DNA of 64,000 nucleotides, taken from positions 62,001-126,000 of the forward strand of contig NZ_DFBS01000008.1 in assembly GCF_002366715.1 (NCBI RefSeq), given 5' to 3'. Numbering within the stretch: position 1 is the first letter of the stretch; each line of letters begins with the position of its first letter. A model generated the notes under the pieces. It did no database searches and had not been told where the DNA came from. It saw only the letters and a program-made list of their open reading frames with translations. Position numbers and translations under genes: made by a program. Source of the stretch: Halomonas sp. UBA3074. GTDB taxonomy: Bacteria > Pseudomonadota > Gammaproteobacteria > Pseudomonadales > Halomonadaceae. Shown one piece after another: positions 43,231 through 52,490 of this stretch.

Positions 43231-43848
43231 TTACACCAGCGGCCCAGCGACCACTCGTAGCGCCAGGGCGATCAGCAATACCCCCGTGATGCGATTAATC
43301 CAGTGGGCGCGCTGCTGGAGCCACGGCAAGATGCGCGAGTGGGAAAGCAGGACAGCCACCAACACATACCAACCACCATCGATAATCATGGCTGTCAGTA
43401 CAATAATAGCCTTGGCCAGCGCGCTCATCTCTGGGGTGACAAACTGACTTAACAAAGCGACAAAAAACAGTATGAGCTTTGGGTTACCTAACGCGACCAG
43501 CACGCCCTCTTTGGCCGCTTGGCGCTGATGAGTGGTCACTACTGTTGGCTGTAAAGCGCTGGCTTTCCCAGCACGCAGTGCATTAACACCTAGCCAAGCG
43601 AGATAAGCGGCCCCGCACCAAGTGATCAGTTGAAACAGCAGCGGAAAACCAGCGATCACCGCACCTAACCCCCACACCGTCAGTAGAGCATAAAACCCCA
43701 CGCCAAAAGCATGAAAAAGGGCCGCGGTGACACCTACAATGCGCCCCCCGCCGAGGGTGTGCCGCAGCACCAGTGCCAAGCTGGGCCCGGGTGACATAGC
43801 GCCCATGGCACAAATCGCGGCAAGAGATAGCCACAGTGTCAACGGCAT
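43231..43848 (-). CDS. LysE family amino acid/threonine exporter
   Basis: The 205-residue membrane protein has about six helices and the family motif AMSPGPSLALVLRHTLGGGRIVGVTAALFHAFGVGFYALLTVWGLGAVI, plus GNPKLILFFVALLSQFV. Relatives (RhtB/LysE) export amino acids from the cytosol. GAAGGAG precedes the ATG. It may be co-transcribed with the glutathione peroxidase gene; substrate is unknown. Confidence 0.9.
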   Translation of the reverse strand: MPLTLWLSLAAICAMGAMSPGPSLALVLRHTLGGGRIVGVTAALFHAFGVGFYALLTVWGLGAVIAGFPLLFQLITWCGAAYLAWLGVNALRAGKASALQPTVVTTHQRQAAKEGVLVALGNPKLILFFVALLSQFVTPEMSALAKAIIVLTAMIIDGGWYVLVAVLLSHSRILPWLQQRAHWINRITGVLLIALALRVVAGPLV

Positions 43849-44018
43849 GCTGGTTTCTCCTTCAGAATTATCACGCTATGAAGTAAAAGCGCCAGTATAC
43901 GCTAAGCCAAGCAACACTTCGGTTGGCGTCTTAAATAACGCTGTTAGCATGGTACGCTGTTGGGTAAAATTTACTCCTTTGAAAATACCCGCCCCGCCGC
44001 TCAATGCGCGGGGCACAT

Positions 44019-44077
44019 AGAAAACATAGATCTAGAAAACATGGGTCTAAAAACATAGCTCTAGAAAACATAGGACG
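44019..44077 (+). repeat. Four tandem 15-bp repeats in the yebC leader
   Basis: Units AGAAAACATAGATCT (44019-44033), AGAAAACATGGGTCT (44034-44048), AAAAACATAGCTCT (44049-44062, one base shorter) and AGAAAACATAGGACG (44063-44077) lie head to tail immediately upstream of the ribosome-binding site of the YebC-family gene, which is the last part of unit 4. They differ at only a few positions. They probably lie in the 5' untranslated leader. Confidence 0.75.
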
Positions 44078-44082
44078 GCAAC

Positions 44083-44817
44083 ATGGGCAGGGCTTTTCAG
44101 AACCGTAAGGAATCCATGGCCAAAACGGCCGACGCAAAGACCAAGGTCTACAGCAAATACGGGCGCGAAATTTACGTGTGCGCCAAGGCGGGCGGTACCG
44201 ACCCGAATGGTAACCTGGCGTTACGCGGTTTAATGGAGCGGGCCAAGAAGGATCAAGTGCCCTCTCACGTGATTGATAAAGCACTCGATAAAGCCAGCGG
44301 CGCCGGTGGTGAAGATTTTTCTGCTGCTCGTTACGAAGGTTTTGGCCCCGGTAATGTGATGGTGATCGTCGACTGTCTTACCGACAACCCCAACCGCACC
44401 TTTGGCGATGTACGTGGCTGCTTTACCAAAACCAAGAGCAAGATCGGCACGCCTGGCAGCGTGAGCCACATGTTTGACCACTGTGCCATCTTTGCCTTTG
44501 CCGGAAGCGATGAAGACGCCGTGCTGGAAGCGCTAATGGAAGCCGATGTCGATGTCACCGACATTGAGCAAGAAGGCGAACGTATCACCGTTTTCGCCCC
44601 GCATACGGACTACGCAAAAGCCAAGCAAGCGCTGCTGGATGCATTCGGCGAGGTTGACTTTGAGGTTGACGAGATTCAGTTTCTGCCGCAAACCACGACA
44701 CCGGTTGAAGGCGATGACGTGGCAATGTTTGAAAAATTCCTGGGCATGCTCAACGAACTGGACGACGTGCAAAACGTTTATCACAGTGGCGAGCTGCCCG
44801 ACGACCACCAGGGCTAA
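44083..44817 (+). CDS. YebC/PmpR family regulator (YeeN-like)
   Basis: The 244-residue protein has the three-domain YebC layout, beginning MGRAFQNRKESMAKTADAKTKVYSKYGREIY, then NLALRGLMERAKKDQVPSHVIDKALDKA, GPGNVMVIVDCLTDNPNRTFGDVRGCFTK and FEKFLGMLNELDDVQNVYHSGEL. The start resembles the YeeN branch. The family was long treated as transcriptional regulators; recent work links YebC-type proteins to ribosome rescue at difficult peptide bonds such as proline runs. AGGACGG precedes the ATG, directly after four tandem repeats. Its stop overlaps that of the convergent MscS gene by 4 bases. Confidence 0.92.
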   Translation: MGRAFQNRKESMAKTADAKTKVYSKYGREIYVCAKAGGTDPNGNLALRGLMERAKKDQVPSHVIDKALDKASGAGGEDFSAARYEGFGPGNVMVIVDCLTDNPNRTFGDVRGCFTKTKSKIGTPGSVSHMFDHCAIFAFAGSDEDAVLEALMEADVDVTDIEQEGERITVFAPHTDYAKAKQALLDAFGEVDFEVDEIQFLPQTTTPVEGDDVAMFEKFLGMLNELDDVQNVYHSGELPDDHQG

Positions 44818-45665
44818 CCAACTCCTCTCGATGAAGCAGACCCCACCGCGTTGCGGGTATCCAAGGCCGCATCCGGTGGCAGCATCGCTGACGGCACCCC
44901 GGAGGCACTCAGCACTTGTTTACCGCGTAAAGTGAGGTCGGTAATAAACAGGAACTGCTGGCGAGGGTCCACCGGGTAGGCGCGGATACGGTAATGGGTA
45001 CCCCACGGTTTCTCTTCGGCGACCACCACGATCGGCTTATCGAACGTTAGATATGCGCTGGTAAGCGCCACATCGCGCAACGCTTTACGTACCCAGCCTG
45101 CCTCGTGCTCAGGGTGAAGGTAAAAGCTCGCCACGCACTGCAGGCTGGTACCGCCGTTATTGGCGTTGTAGACAGCGTGATCCCACAGCTTTAGGTGCGG
45201 CACATAGACCAAGTCATCGTCAGGGGTTTGGATGTCGACGGTGCGTAAGCCAACGTGTTTGACCTCGCCATAAGTGTCTTCAATTTGCACCCAGTCGCCG
45301 GGCCGATAAGGCAGCTCTACCGCTGAAACGACGCCTGCTATCAGGCTGCTGACATAATCTTTCATGGCAAAGCCAATGGCTAGGCCCAACGCCCCCATCA
45401 CGGTCACCATGTTGCGCAGCGACGGTTCGATAATCGTCGGCACGATGATAGCGAGCGCCGTAATCAATATCAGCAAGCGCGTCATTGGTACCATGGCAAA
45501 AATACGAAAGCGTACTTGGCCATGCATCCGGTTGCCGACCCAGTTCAGCAGCCGCTGGCTAACAATAATCAGCACAATAGCCGATAGCAGCACGATGCCC
45601 AACGTGATCAGCGCTTGGCTATCGATATCGTTAAACAGGCGCTCGTACTTCTGTTCTTCTTCCAT
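44814..45665 (-). CDS. Mechanosensitive ion channel MscS family protein
   Basis: The 283-residue protein has three N-terminal hydrophobic helices, the last with the glycine/alanine-rich pore pattern of MscS (VMGALGLAIGFAMKDYVSSLIAGVVSAVELPYRPGDWVQI), followed by the beta domain (DTYGEVKHVGLRTVDIQTPDDDLVYVPH) and an alpha/beta cytosolic end. It should open on membrane tension during osmotic down-shock, a relevant need for a halophile. It sits 40 bases downstream of an uncharacterised gene on the same strand and may be co-transcribed with it. Confidence 0.92.
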   Translation of the reverse strand: MEEEQKYERLFNDIDSQALITLGIVLLSAIVLIIVSQRLLNWVGNRMHGQVRFRIFAMVPMTRLLILITALAIIVPTIIEPSLRNMVTVMGALGLAIGFAMKDYVSSLIAGVVSAVELPYRPGDWVQIEDTYGEVKHVGLRTVDIQTPDDDLVYVPHLKLWDHAVYNANNGGTSLQCVASFYLHPEHEAGWVRKALRDVALTSAYLTFDKPIVVVAEEKPWGTHYRIRAYPVDPRQQFLFITDLTLRGKQVLSASGVPSAMLPPDAALDTRNAVGSASSRGVG

Positions 45666-45705
45666 GGGTTGCCCTCCGCAGGCCTGTCAGTTTTACCGTC
45701 GCTGC

Positions 45706-46854
45706 CTAAAGAGGATCGACCAGATAATTACGCGATTCCAATAACTGCCGCACATTCGCGTAGCTCAGTGGTGCCACCTGCCAGCGCCCTTCATAACTCG
45801 AGACAATGCCTTTACGCTGCAACGCTAAACGGGCATTCAGCGCTTCATGGTGTGAAAACGGCAATACTTCGCCCAGCGAGTGGTCATCCAGGCCGCCATG
45901 AATTAACAATGCATGCAGCACTAGCGTGGCAATATCGCCGGTATCGGCGGCAAGCTCCGCCTCGGCCAGCGCATCCACCATCCATAAGCCCTCTTCTTCA
46001 CTCTCTGTTGGCTCACGCAAACGCTCGCGCCAATAATGCCACGCAAGGCCGATATGCCCGCGGCAATGCGCCGCTAAGCGCTGGAGTTCTTTGTAAGGGG
46101 CTTTTTCGTTGCGCTTGGTTTCAGCATCAGGCAAAAGCTGCCTACCGGATCGCGTACTGTAGACCGCGGGCGGCTGACCACCATGGCCTGCTATCATCGC
46201 AAAATAGCGCGACAACTGCTCACCTTCCATGGATTGAAGCGTAAATGCCGGTGCGCCATCAAGACCCATCACCCGCTGAAGGAAGGCGTAGGTCCAGCTG
46301 TCACAGCCAATCACCCCTTTTCCCAGACGGCCACTTAAAGCGCGCTCAAGAAACTCACGGATTCCCTGAATACCCTGGGTGTGGCGTAAAAAGCAACGCT
46401 CCAGAGCCGGCACTGCCCATTCCCGATGATGGGCACACTGCTCTACCCACTCAGTGCCACCCGCGGCAAGCTCGCTAAGCGAAGGTGTCGGTACACAAGC
46501 GATGTTGTGCTTCTCCGCCCACTGCCTAACCACTGCCACATGGCCGCTGTAAGGTGTGGTAATAAAGAAGGTAACCGGCGCGTCTTGGCCATCAAGCTCG
46601 AGGGCTAACGCGCTTGCGGCGGGCGCCCAATCGATAGGTGGCACTAAATGCGCCAACCTAACCTCAGGCAACCTGCGTAGCTCGCTCTCACCCTTTACCT
46701 GATGCTCAGCGTCCGATTTACCCCCCAGCCACGACGAAACCGAGCGTAACGAACGCCGCCACTGGCTTGCCTGGGTCTTCTCGGGGGTATGGAATTGATC
46801 CAGCTCGACAACTTTCCACAATGGCGTATCGGCCGATGAGGACGGCTCGTCCAT
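45706..46854 (-). CDS. Uncharacterised protein upstream of mscS
   Basis: The protein of about 382 residues begins MDEPSSSADTPLWKVVELDQFHTPEK; this start is chosen because AGGGGA lies seven bases upstream, whereas the longer frame to 46887 adds 11 residues without support. An N-terminal disordered stretch leads to a possible alpha/beta region (PVTFFITTPYSGHVAVVRQWAEKHNIACVPTPSLSEL) and the C-terminus (GEVLPFSHHEALNARLALQRKGIVSSYEGRWQVAPLSYANVRQLL) looks like a winged helix. No family is recognised, and no membrane segment is evident. The position 40 bases upstream of mscS suggests a joint operon. Confidence 0.72.
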   Translation of the reverse strand: MDEPSSSADTPLWKVVELDQFHTPEKTQASQWRRSLRSVSSWLGGKSDAEHQVKGESELRRLPEVRLAHLVPPIDWAPAASALALELDGQDAPVTFFITTPYSGHVAVVRQWAEKHNIACVPTPSLSELAAGGTEWVEQCAHHREWAVPALERCFLRHTQGIQGIREFLERALSGRLGKGVIGCDSWTYAFLQRVMGLDGAPAFTLQSMEGEQLSRYFAMIAGHGGQPPAVYSTRSGRQLLPDAETKRNEKAPYKELQRLAAHCRGHIGLAWHYWRERLREPTESEEEGLWMVDALAEAELAADTGDIATLVLHALLIHGGLDDHSLGEVLPFSHHEALNARLALQRKGIVSSYEGRWQVAPLSYANVRQLLESRNYLVDPL

Positions 46855-47004
46855 GACGTTTCCCCTATGTCTTACGTTAAGCCCCACTTTAGCACGGCGC
46901 TCCTAGCGTCTACGCTTAAAGACGAACTTATCGTCTAAAATAAAGTCTTTATAGACAGTCGGTAGCGCACATAAAGGACTATGATTTTAGTAAAGGAGAA
47001 AGCC

Positions 47005-47271
47005 ATGAGTGTCGTTCATGTGAGTGAAGAACAGCTACACGAGAAGTTAGAGAAATGCATCGCCGGGGAACGCTTACTGATTGAACATGAGGGAAGCCGC
47101 TTCAGCGCCAGAATCCAACATGTCGGTTTGTTTGGCGTAAAAGTGATTCCGGAAACAGAGATTAAAAATAGCCACCGCACTCCAGGCGATGTAGAAGGCG
47201 TTACCGTGCCTTATGAAGAGATTCTGGAGCTCGAAGTGAAAGGGGTCGTCTACAGCCGCCTACCCGATTGA
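47005..47271 (+). CDS. Small hypothetical protein
   Basis: The 88-residue protein begins MSVVHVSEEQLHEKLEKCIAGERLLIEHEGSRFSARIQHVGLFGVKVIPETE; AAAGGAG sits eight bases before this ATG at 47005, so it is preferred over an in-frame ATG at 46981. It is soluble, mixed alpha/beta and mildly acidic with no known domain. It stands alone between two leftward genes and ends at a strong hairpin, which supports expression. Confidence 0.68.
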   Translation: MSVVHVSEEQLHEKLEKCIAGERLLIEHEGSRFSARIQHVGLFGVKVIPETEIKNSHRTPGDVEGVTVPYEEILELEVKGVVYSRLPD

Positions 47272-47279
47272 TAGGGCGT

Positions 47280-47310
47280 AAGCGTGCACGCCTACAGGGC
47301 GTGCACGCTT
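47280..47310. terminator. Strong 13-bp hairpin between convergent genes
   Basis: AAGCGTGCACGCC pairs perfectly with GGCGTGCACGCTT across the 5-base loop TACAG. It lies between the small gene ending at 47271 and the convergent dehydrogenase ending at 47350. No T run follows on either strand, so it may act as a bidirectional rho-assisted stop or mRNA-protecting structure rather than a classic terminator. Confidence 0.55.
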
Positions 47311-47349
47311 GACGGCTCAGTAGTAATGAAAATCACAAAGCCAGCTGAC

Positions 47350-48357
47350 TTAAAATGTCAGGCAAATCTTGCCGAAGTGCTGACCCGACTCCTGATGGCG
47401 AAATGCATCGGCAATCCCATCGAGCGGAAACTCGCGATCAATCACAGGATGCATATCGAACGTTTCCAGCGCACGAATCATCTCGATTTGATCGCGACGA
47501 CTGCCGACAATCAACCCCTTCAGGCTCGCCTGTTTAGCCATCAGTTTGGCTGTTGGGATATCGCCTTCACGGCCGGTCAGCACGCCGATTAACGCAATGT
47601 GCCCGCCGATTTTCACAGCGTCGATGGATTGTGGCAACGTACCCGGGCCACCCACTTCTACCACGTGATCAACGCCTTCGCCGTTGGTCAGCTCTTGCAC
47701 GCGCTTACCCCAATCGGGCGTCTCTTTGTAGTTGATGGTGTGTTCAGCGCCCATCTCACGCAGCCGCGCCAGCTTTTCATTAGAGGATGACGTCGCAATC
47801 ACGCGGGCACCCATTAGGCGGGCAAACTGCAGCGCAAAAATGGAAACCCCACCCGTGCCTAACACCAGTACGCTATCGCCTGCTTTAATCCCACCGTCGA
47901 CGACCAATGCCCGCCAAGCGGTCAGTCCCGCCGTGGTTAACGTGGCCGATTCAGCGTGGCTGTAGCCCTTGGGCTGATGGGTAAACCACTCCGCCGGGCG
48001 GACCACTTGCTCGCGCGCGTAACCATCGACACCGTCGCCCGGCGTGGTACGAAAGTCACCGACTCTGGCCGGGCCTTCCAGCCAGTGCGGAAAGAAAGTA
48101 GAGACGACATGGTCGCCCACAGTAAATTCATTCACGTCTGCACCGACCGCCTCAACCACGCCTGCCCCATCAGACATGGGGATACGCTGGTCGTCCGTCG
48201 GAATCATGCCGGCGACCACGGCGTAATCGTGAAAATTAAGTGAGCTGGCGTGCAGGCGTACTTTAATTTCACCGGGCCCTGGTTCAGCGGGTCCCGTCAC
48301 TTCAACGACTTCCAGCTTGTCTAAACCGCCGGGTTGGTTAAGCTTGATGGCTTTCAT
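47350..48357 (-). CDS. Quinone oxidoreductase-like MDR dehydrogenase
   Basis: The protein of about 335 residues belongs to the medium-chain dehydrogenase/reductase family: GEIKVRLHASSLNFHDYAVVAGMIP, RIPMSDGAGVVEAVGADVNEFTVGDHVV and the Rossmann motif VLVLGTGGVSIFALQFARLMGARVIATSS. Zinc-ligand cysteines of classical alcohol dehydrogenases are not seen at the usual place, so it is probably a zinc-free NADPH-dependent reductase. The start at ATG 48357 (MKAIKLNQPGG) follows GGAGG; the longer frame is rejected. Substrate unknown. Confidence 0.88.
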   Translation of the reverse strand: MKAIKLNQPGGLDKLEVVEVTGPAEPGPGEIKVRLHASSLNFHDYAVVAGMIPTDDQRIPMSDGAGVVEAVGADVNEFTVGDHVVSTFFPHWLEGPARVGDFRTTPGDGVDGYAREQVVRPAEWFTHQPKGYSHAESATLTTAGLTAWRALVVDGGIKAGDSVLVLGTGGVSIFALQFARLMGARVIATSSSNEKLARLREMGAEHTINYKETPDWGKRVQELTNGEGVDHVVEVGGPGTLPQSIDAVKIGGHIALIGVLTGREGDIPTAKLMAKQASLKGLIVGSRRDQIEMIRALETFDMHPVIDREFPLDGIADAFRHQESGQHFGKICLTF

Positions 48358-48390
48358 CGCTACCTCCATGTGTAAGGGTGGGAATACTAG

Positions 48391-50280
48391 CTAGGGGTTG
48401 GGGCTGATGTCGTTAACATCAAGCCCAAGGAATCCACCGGATTGGCGCTGCCATAGGCTGGCATAAATTCCCCCTTTCGCCAGTAGCTCTTGGTGAGTGC
48501 CGGTTTCAACGATACGGCCTTCATCCACCACAATCAGTCGATCGAGCATGGCAATGGTAGATAGACGATGCGCGATGGCAATCACTGTCTTACCTTCCAT
48601 CAAGGTATCCAACTGCTCCTGAATAGCGGCTTCCACTTCCGAATCCAGCGCCGAGGTGGCTTCATCCAAGACCAGGATGGGCGCATTTTTTAACAGTACC
48701 CGGGCAATGGCGATCCGCTGGCGCTGACCACCAGAAAGCTTGACGCCGCGCTCACCCACGTGGGCATCCAACCCTCTACGCCCTTTCGGGTCGACCAGCT
48801 CATTGATAAAGGTATCTGCGTGCGCCCGACAGACGGCGTTCCAAACGTCTTCTTCGCTAGCATGAGGGCTACCGTAACGGATATTGTCGCGCAGCGAACG
48901 GTGAAGTAGCGACGTATCCTGGGTCACCATGCCAATCTGGTGGCGTAAGGAGGTTTGCGTTACCTCGGCAATGTTTTGCCCATCGATGAGGATTCGCCCG
49001 CCCTGCACGTCATAAAAACGCAGCAATAGGTTAGCCAGCGTCGATTTACCCGCCCCAGAGCGCCCGATCAAACCAATTTTTTCACCTGGGGCGATCGTCA
49101 GGTTCAAGCCATCGAACACGGTTTTGCTCTCGCCTTTTGCCTGCGCATAGCCAAAACGCATGGCGTCAAAACGAATTTCGCCCTGGGGCACTTTCAGCGG
49201 CGGCGCATTGGGTGCGTCGCGCACCGTGGGCTCCTGGGCGATGGTGTTCATGCCATCCTGCACGGTGCCGATATTCTCAAACAGCCCCGCCACTTCCCAT
49301 AAAATCCAGTCAGACATAAAGCGAATACGCATCACGAGCGCAATCGCAATCGTCAGCACCCCTAGCGAAATCGCCTCCATGTACCAGGCGCTAATCGCCA
49401 TGGCCGCCGTGCCCACCAACAATGCCGTATTAAGCAGTGTCAGCCCCACACTCATAATCGTCACCAGCCGCATCTGGCGGTGTACGGTAACCATAAAACC
49501 TTCCATGGCATCACGGGCATAGCGCTGCTCGCGTTCAGTGTCGGCAAACAGCTTGATGGTTTGAATGTTGCTATAGCTATCCACCACACGGCCGGTCATT
49601 TGCGCGCGGGCATCCGCCTGGGCCATGGAAACATCGCGCAGCCTTGGCACGAAAAAGCGCATAATCGCCAGGTAGCCCACTAACCAGATCCCCAGCGGAA
49701 TCAACAGCAATAGATCCGCCCGACCCAGCAGAAAAGCCGCCCCGGTGAAGTAGACAATCGCGTAGACCAACAGCCCCATCACCTTAGTGACGGTTTCGCG
49801 GATCGCCAGCGCCGTTTGCATCACTTTTTGCGACACCCGCCCGGCAAACTCATCCTGATAAAAGGCCAGGCTTTGGCTCAACATATGCCGATGCGATAAC
49901 CAGCGGCCAATCATGGGGTAGTTACCAAAAATGCTTTGATGGGTCACCAGCGACTGCAACAGCACCAACAGCGGCAGGCCGATCAGTGTCAATAGTCCCA
50001 ACGCTGACAGCCAAAGCCCGTTTTCAGCCCAAAAGCCGGCCCGTTCAACGCTGCCCAGCCAATCAACCAGTTGGCCCATATAGCTGAAAAACACCACTTC
50101 CGCCGCCGACACCAGCGCCGTGAATAGCGTCATTAACAGCAACAGCGGCAGCATGGGACGGGAAAAGTGCACAATAAAAGGCATTAAGCCTTTAGGCGGC
50201 GTTTCGACCTTGCCTTCTGGATAAGGATTGATCCGCGTTTCGAAATAACGAAAAAGCGGCTGTAAAACGCGCGATAGCAT
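48391..50280 (-). CDS. ABC half-exporter (permease fused to ATPase)
   Basis: The 629-residue protein has a six-helix exporter membrane domain (residues about 40-340) followed by an ATPase with Walker A GLIGRSGAGKSTL, the signature LSGGQRQRIAIARVL and Walker B APILVLDEATSALD, then the switch histidine in VIAIAHRLSTIAML. Such MsbA/LmrA-like half-transporters dimerise and export lipids, peptides or drugs from the cytosol. Substrate is not predictable. It lies 29 bases downstream of the AbrB-type gene on the same strand and 33 bases upstream of the start of the dehydrogenase gene at 48357, so the three may form one transcript. Confidence 0.92.
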   Translation of the reverse strand: MLSRVLQPLFRYFETRINPYPEGKVETPPKGLMPFIVHFSRPMLPLLLLMTLFTALVSAAEVVFFSYMGQLVDWLGSVERAGFWAENGLWLSALGLLTLIGLPLLVLLQSLVTHQSIFGNYPMIGRWLSHRHMLSQSLAFYQDEFAGRVSQKVMQTALAIRETVTKVMGLLVYAIVYFTGAAFLLGRADLLLLIPLGIWLVGYLAIMRFFVPRLRDVSMAQADARAQMTGRVVDSYSNIQTIKLFADTEREQRYARDAMEGFMVTVHRQMRLVTIMSVGLTLLNTALLVGTAAMAISAWYMEAISLGVLTIAIALVMRIRFMSDWILWEVAGLFENIGTVQDGMNTIAQEPTVRDAPNAPPLKVPQGEIRFDAMRFGYAQAKGESKTVFDGLNLTIAPGEKIGLIGRSGAGKSTLANLLLRFYDVQGGRILIDGQNIAEVTQTSLRHQIGMVTQDTSLLHRSLRDNIRYGSPHASEEDVWNAVCRAHADTFINELVDPKGRRGLDAHVGERGVKLSGGQRQRIAIARVLLKNAPILVLDEATSALDSEVEAAIQEQLDTLMEGKTVIAIAHRLSTIAMLDRLIVVDEGRIVETGTHQELLAKGGIYASLWQRQSGGFLGLDVNDISPNP

Positions 50281-50309
50281 GAGATTTCCTTGCGTGACTG
50301 GCGTTGGTG

Positions 50310-51380
50310 TTAACGGTCTTTAGGGTAGTGTTGATGAGAAGGGGTGTGGCGCAATAACCATCGTGCCCAAAATGGCGCAACGATCATCAGTGTGACCATG
50401 CGCAGCAAGTGGTGGAAAGCGACAAATACGGGATCAATATTGAGCGCTACGGCCAAAATAGCCATTTCGCCAATGCCGCCGGGTGCCAGCGCCAGCAGCG
50501 CAACGTCACGTCCCACCCCCAGCAGTTGGTGAATGAGTTCGGCAAACAGTGCCAGCACTACCAGCGCGAGTAGCGTTGCAACGCCTGATTGCCATAAATA
50601 ACGGCCCAATAATCGCCCCGTCATGCCCTGAAAGCGAGAGCCAATGGCACTGCCTAGCACCCAAAGCATTACGTTCATGCCCCACGCTGGCAAGGCAAGG
50701 CTGGCGATATCAAATCCCGACAATAACGCTGCCATCAACAGGGGGGCCAACAGGGCAGCGCTGGGAATGCGAAGCCAACGTCCCAGTGGCAGTAACAAGG
50801 GAATGAGTAACAGCATCCAACCGTGCTCCAAGCCATGGTGCACGGGGCCAATACTTTCGCCACCGCCTTCATAGACCCAAAACAGCGGCGGTAAAAATAA
50901 AATGACTAAGATAATACGCAGCGACTGCGCAACCGCAATGCGCTGTGGGTCGCCACCGCACTTTTCACCCAGCAGGATCATCGCCGTCATGGCACCTGGC
51001 GAAGCCCCAAACCAGGCACTGACCGGGTCAAAACCACAACGCCGGTACCACGCTGCGGCGGCGGCGGTGGAAGCAGCTACCCCGAGCAGCAATAAGGCTG
51101 CAGAAATAGGCCAATCCAGCACTCGGTGTGCCAGCTGAGGCGTCACCTGGCTCCCCAGCACCATGCCCATCACCGCTAAAAACACATTACGCAGCGGCTC
51201 AGGCACCGCCACTTTAATGCCTTTTGACGAGACCAGTAGGTTGGCAATAAGAGGGCCCAGCATCCAGGCAAGGGGCAAACCGGTGAGGTGAAACAGCGTA
51301 CCGCCCACGGCTCCTACCGTTAGCGACGTAGCCAACGGCGTTGCACTCCCTGGCGAAACTCCCTTAATGCTGCCCCTCAC
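50310..51380 (-). CDS. AbrB family membrane protein
   Basis: The 356-residue polytopic protein matches the AbrB (PF05145-type) family with an internal duplication: GGTLFHLTGLPLAWMLGPLIANLLVS and, in the second half, LRIPSAALLAPLLMAALLSGF; ALAPGGIGEMAILAVALNIDPVFVAFHHLLRM is a typical closing segment, mirrored by GASPGAMTAMILLGEKCGGDPQRIAVAQSLR in the first half. Members are sometimes misnamed ammonia monooxygenase; transport of a small solute across the inner membrane is likely. The first about 12 residues may not belong to the protein. Confidence 0.86.
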   Translation of the reverse strand: MRGSIKGVSPGSATPLATSLTVGAVGGTLFHLTGLPLAWMLGPLIANLLVSSKGIKVAVPEPLRNVFLAVMGMVLGSQVTPQLAHRVLDWPISAALLLLGVAASTAAAAAWYRRCGFDPVSAWFGASPGAMTAMILLGEKCGGDPQRIAVAQSLRIILVILFLPPLFWVYEGGGESIGPVHHGLEHGWMLLLIPLLLPLGRWLRIPSAALLAPLLMAALLSGFDIASLALPAWGMNVMLWVLGSAIGSRFQGMTGRLLGRYLWQSGVATLLALVVLALFAELIHQLLGVGRDVALLALAPGGIGEMAILAVALNIDPVFVAFHHLLRMVTLMIVAPFWARWLLRHTPSHQHYPKDR

Positions 51381-51556
51381 ACCCGCTCCTTAACTTGGCA
51401 CTTGATCTCAGCACCTAATCTAAGCGCTTAATCTTGGTTCTCCAGCTAGCCATGCTTTGTGCAGTAGGGCTGCCACCAAGCGTACGGCGTAAGAGCTGAG
51501 ATAATTAACACGCTAAGAATATCGCGCTACACGCCTCAAGGCTATCCATGGTGCGG

Positions 51557-52432
51557 TCAATAAGGCTGCGGAATCTCGCCGTCGTCGTCATCATCGCGCA
51601 TACGCGCTTGGCGTTCCGCCTCTTCCTCTTTGGCATCGTCGATAACTTCCATCAACTCATCGACGTTAGCGATATGGGTGTCCGCATCGAAGTGGCCGGT
51701 GAGCTTGCTATCCGGATGTAATTCACCGGTTTCATACAGCGCCCACATCTCTCTGCCATATTCGGTGCTCAAAAGCGCGGGAGCGAACTGGCCGAAGTAA
51801 TTGCGCATGTTATCCACATCGCGATAGAGCATGGCCGCCGCGCTATTGTTGCCTGCGGCGTCAACGGCCTGGGGCAGGTCGATGATCACCGGGCCCGAGG
51901 CATCGACCAGCACGTTAAATTCTGACAGATCGCCGTGAATCAGGCCCGCACACAGCATCTTAACCACGTCTTGAATGACTTTGGCGTAGTAGGTCTCGGC
52001 CTGTTCGGGGGTTAACGTGACTTCATCCAAGCGCGGTGCCACGTTGCCTTCGGCATCGCTGATCATCTCCATCAGCAGTACGCCGTCGACAAACCCGTGG
52101 GGCTCGGGCACGCGAACACCCGCGGAAGCAAGCCGGTAGAGGGCATCGACTTCGGCGTTGAGCCACGCCTGCTCCTGCTCTTTTTGGCCGTAACGGGTTT
52201 TTTTGGCCATCGCCCGTGAACGGCGGCTATTGCGCTCTTTACGCCCTTCCTGATACTGAACGGCCTGCTTGAAGCTGCGCTGCTTGGCCTCTTTGAATAC
52301 TTTGGCACAGCGCACTTCGTCACCGCAGCGCACCACGTAGACCTGCGCCTCTTTGCCGCTCATTAACTGCACCAGCACCTCGTCAATCATGCCATCATCG
52401 ACAAGCGGCTGTAATCGCTTAGGGATTTTCAT
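51557..52432 (-). CDS. PA4780-family RIO1-like protein kinase
   Basis: The protein of about 291 residues has the RIO-kinase nucleotide region (DEVLVQLMSGKEAQVYVVRCGDEVRCAKVFKE), a basic segment after it (YQEGRKERNSRRSRAMAKKTRYGQKEQEQAWLNAEVDALYRL), the catalytic loop HGDLSEFNVLVD and the metal-binding DLPQAVD. Relatives are predicted serine kinases with unknown targets. The C-terminus is an acidic tail. The ATG at 52432 (MKIPKRLQP) matches the family; an upstream TTG at 52486 would add 18 residues. Confidence 0.9.
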   Translation of the reverse strand: MKIPKRLQPLVDDGMIDEVLVQLMSGKEAQVYVVRCGDEVRCAKVFKEAKQRSFKQAVQYQEGRKERNSRRSRAMAKKTRYGQKEQEQAWLNAEVDALYRLASAGVRVPEPHGFVDGVLLMEMISDAEGNVAPRLDEVTLTPEQAETYYAKVIQDVVKMLCAGLIHGDLSEFNVLVDASGPVIIDLPQAVDAAGNNSAAAMLYRDVDNMRNYFGQFAPALLSTEYGREMWALYETGELHPDSKLTGHFDADTHIANVDELMEVIDDAKEEEAERQARMRDDDDDGEIPQPY

Positions 52433-52490
52433 GGTTAGCTGCGTTGGCTCCTCTTTACGATCTGTACTATCTGAGCTTAAGGTCAATCGC

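Noticed and set aside
44019..44077. Possible CRISPR array
   Set aside because: The units are head-to-tail 15-bp repeats with no spacers and no cas genes are nearby.
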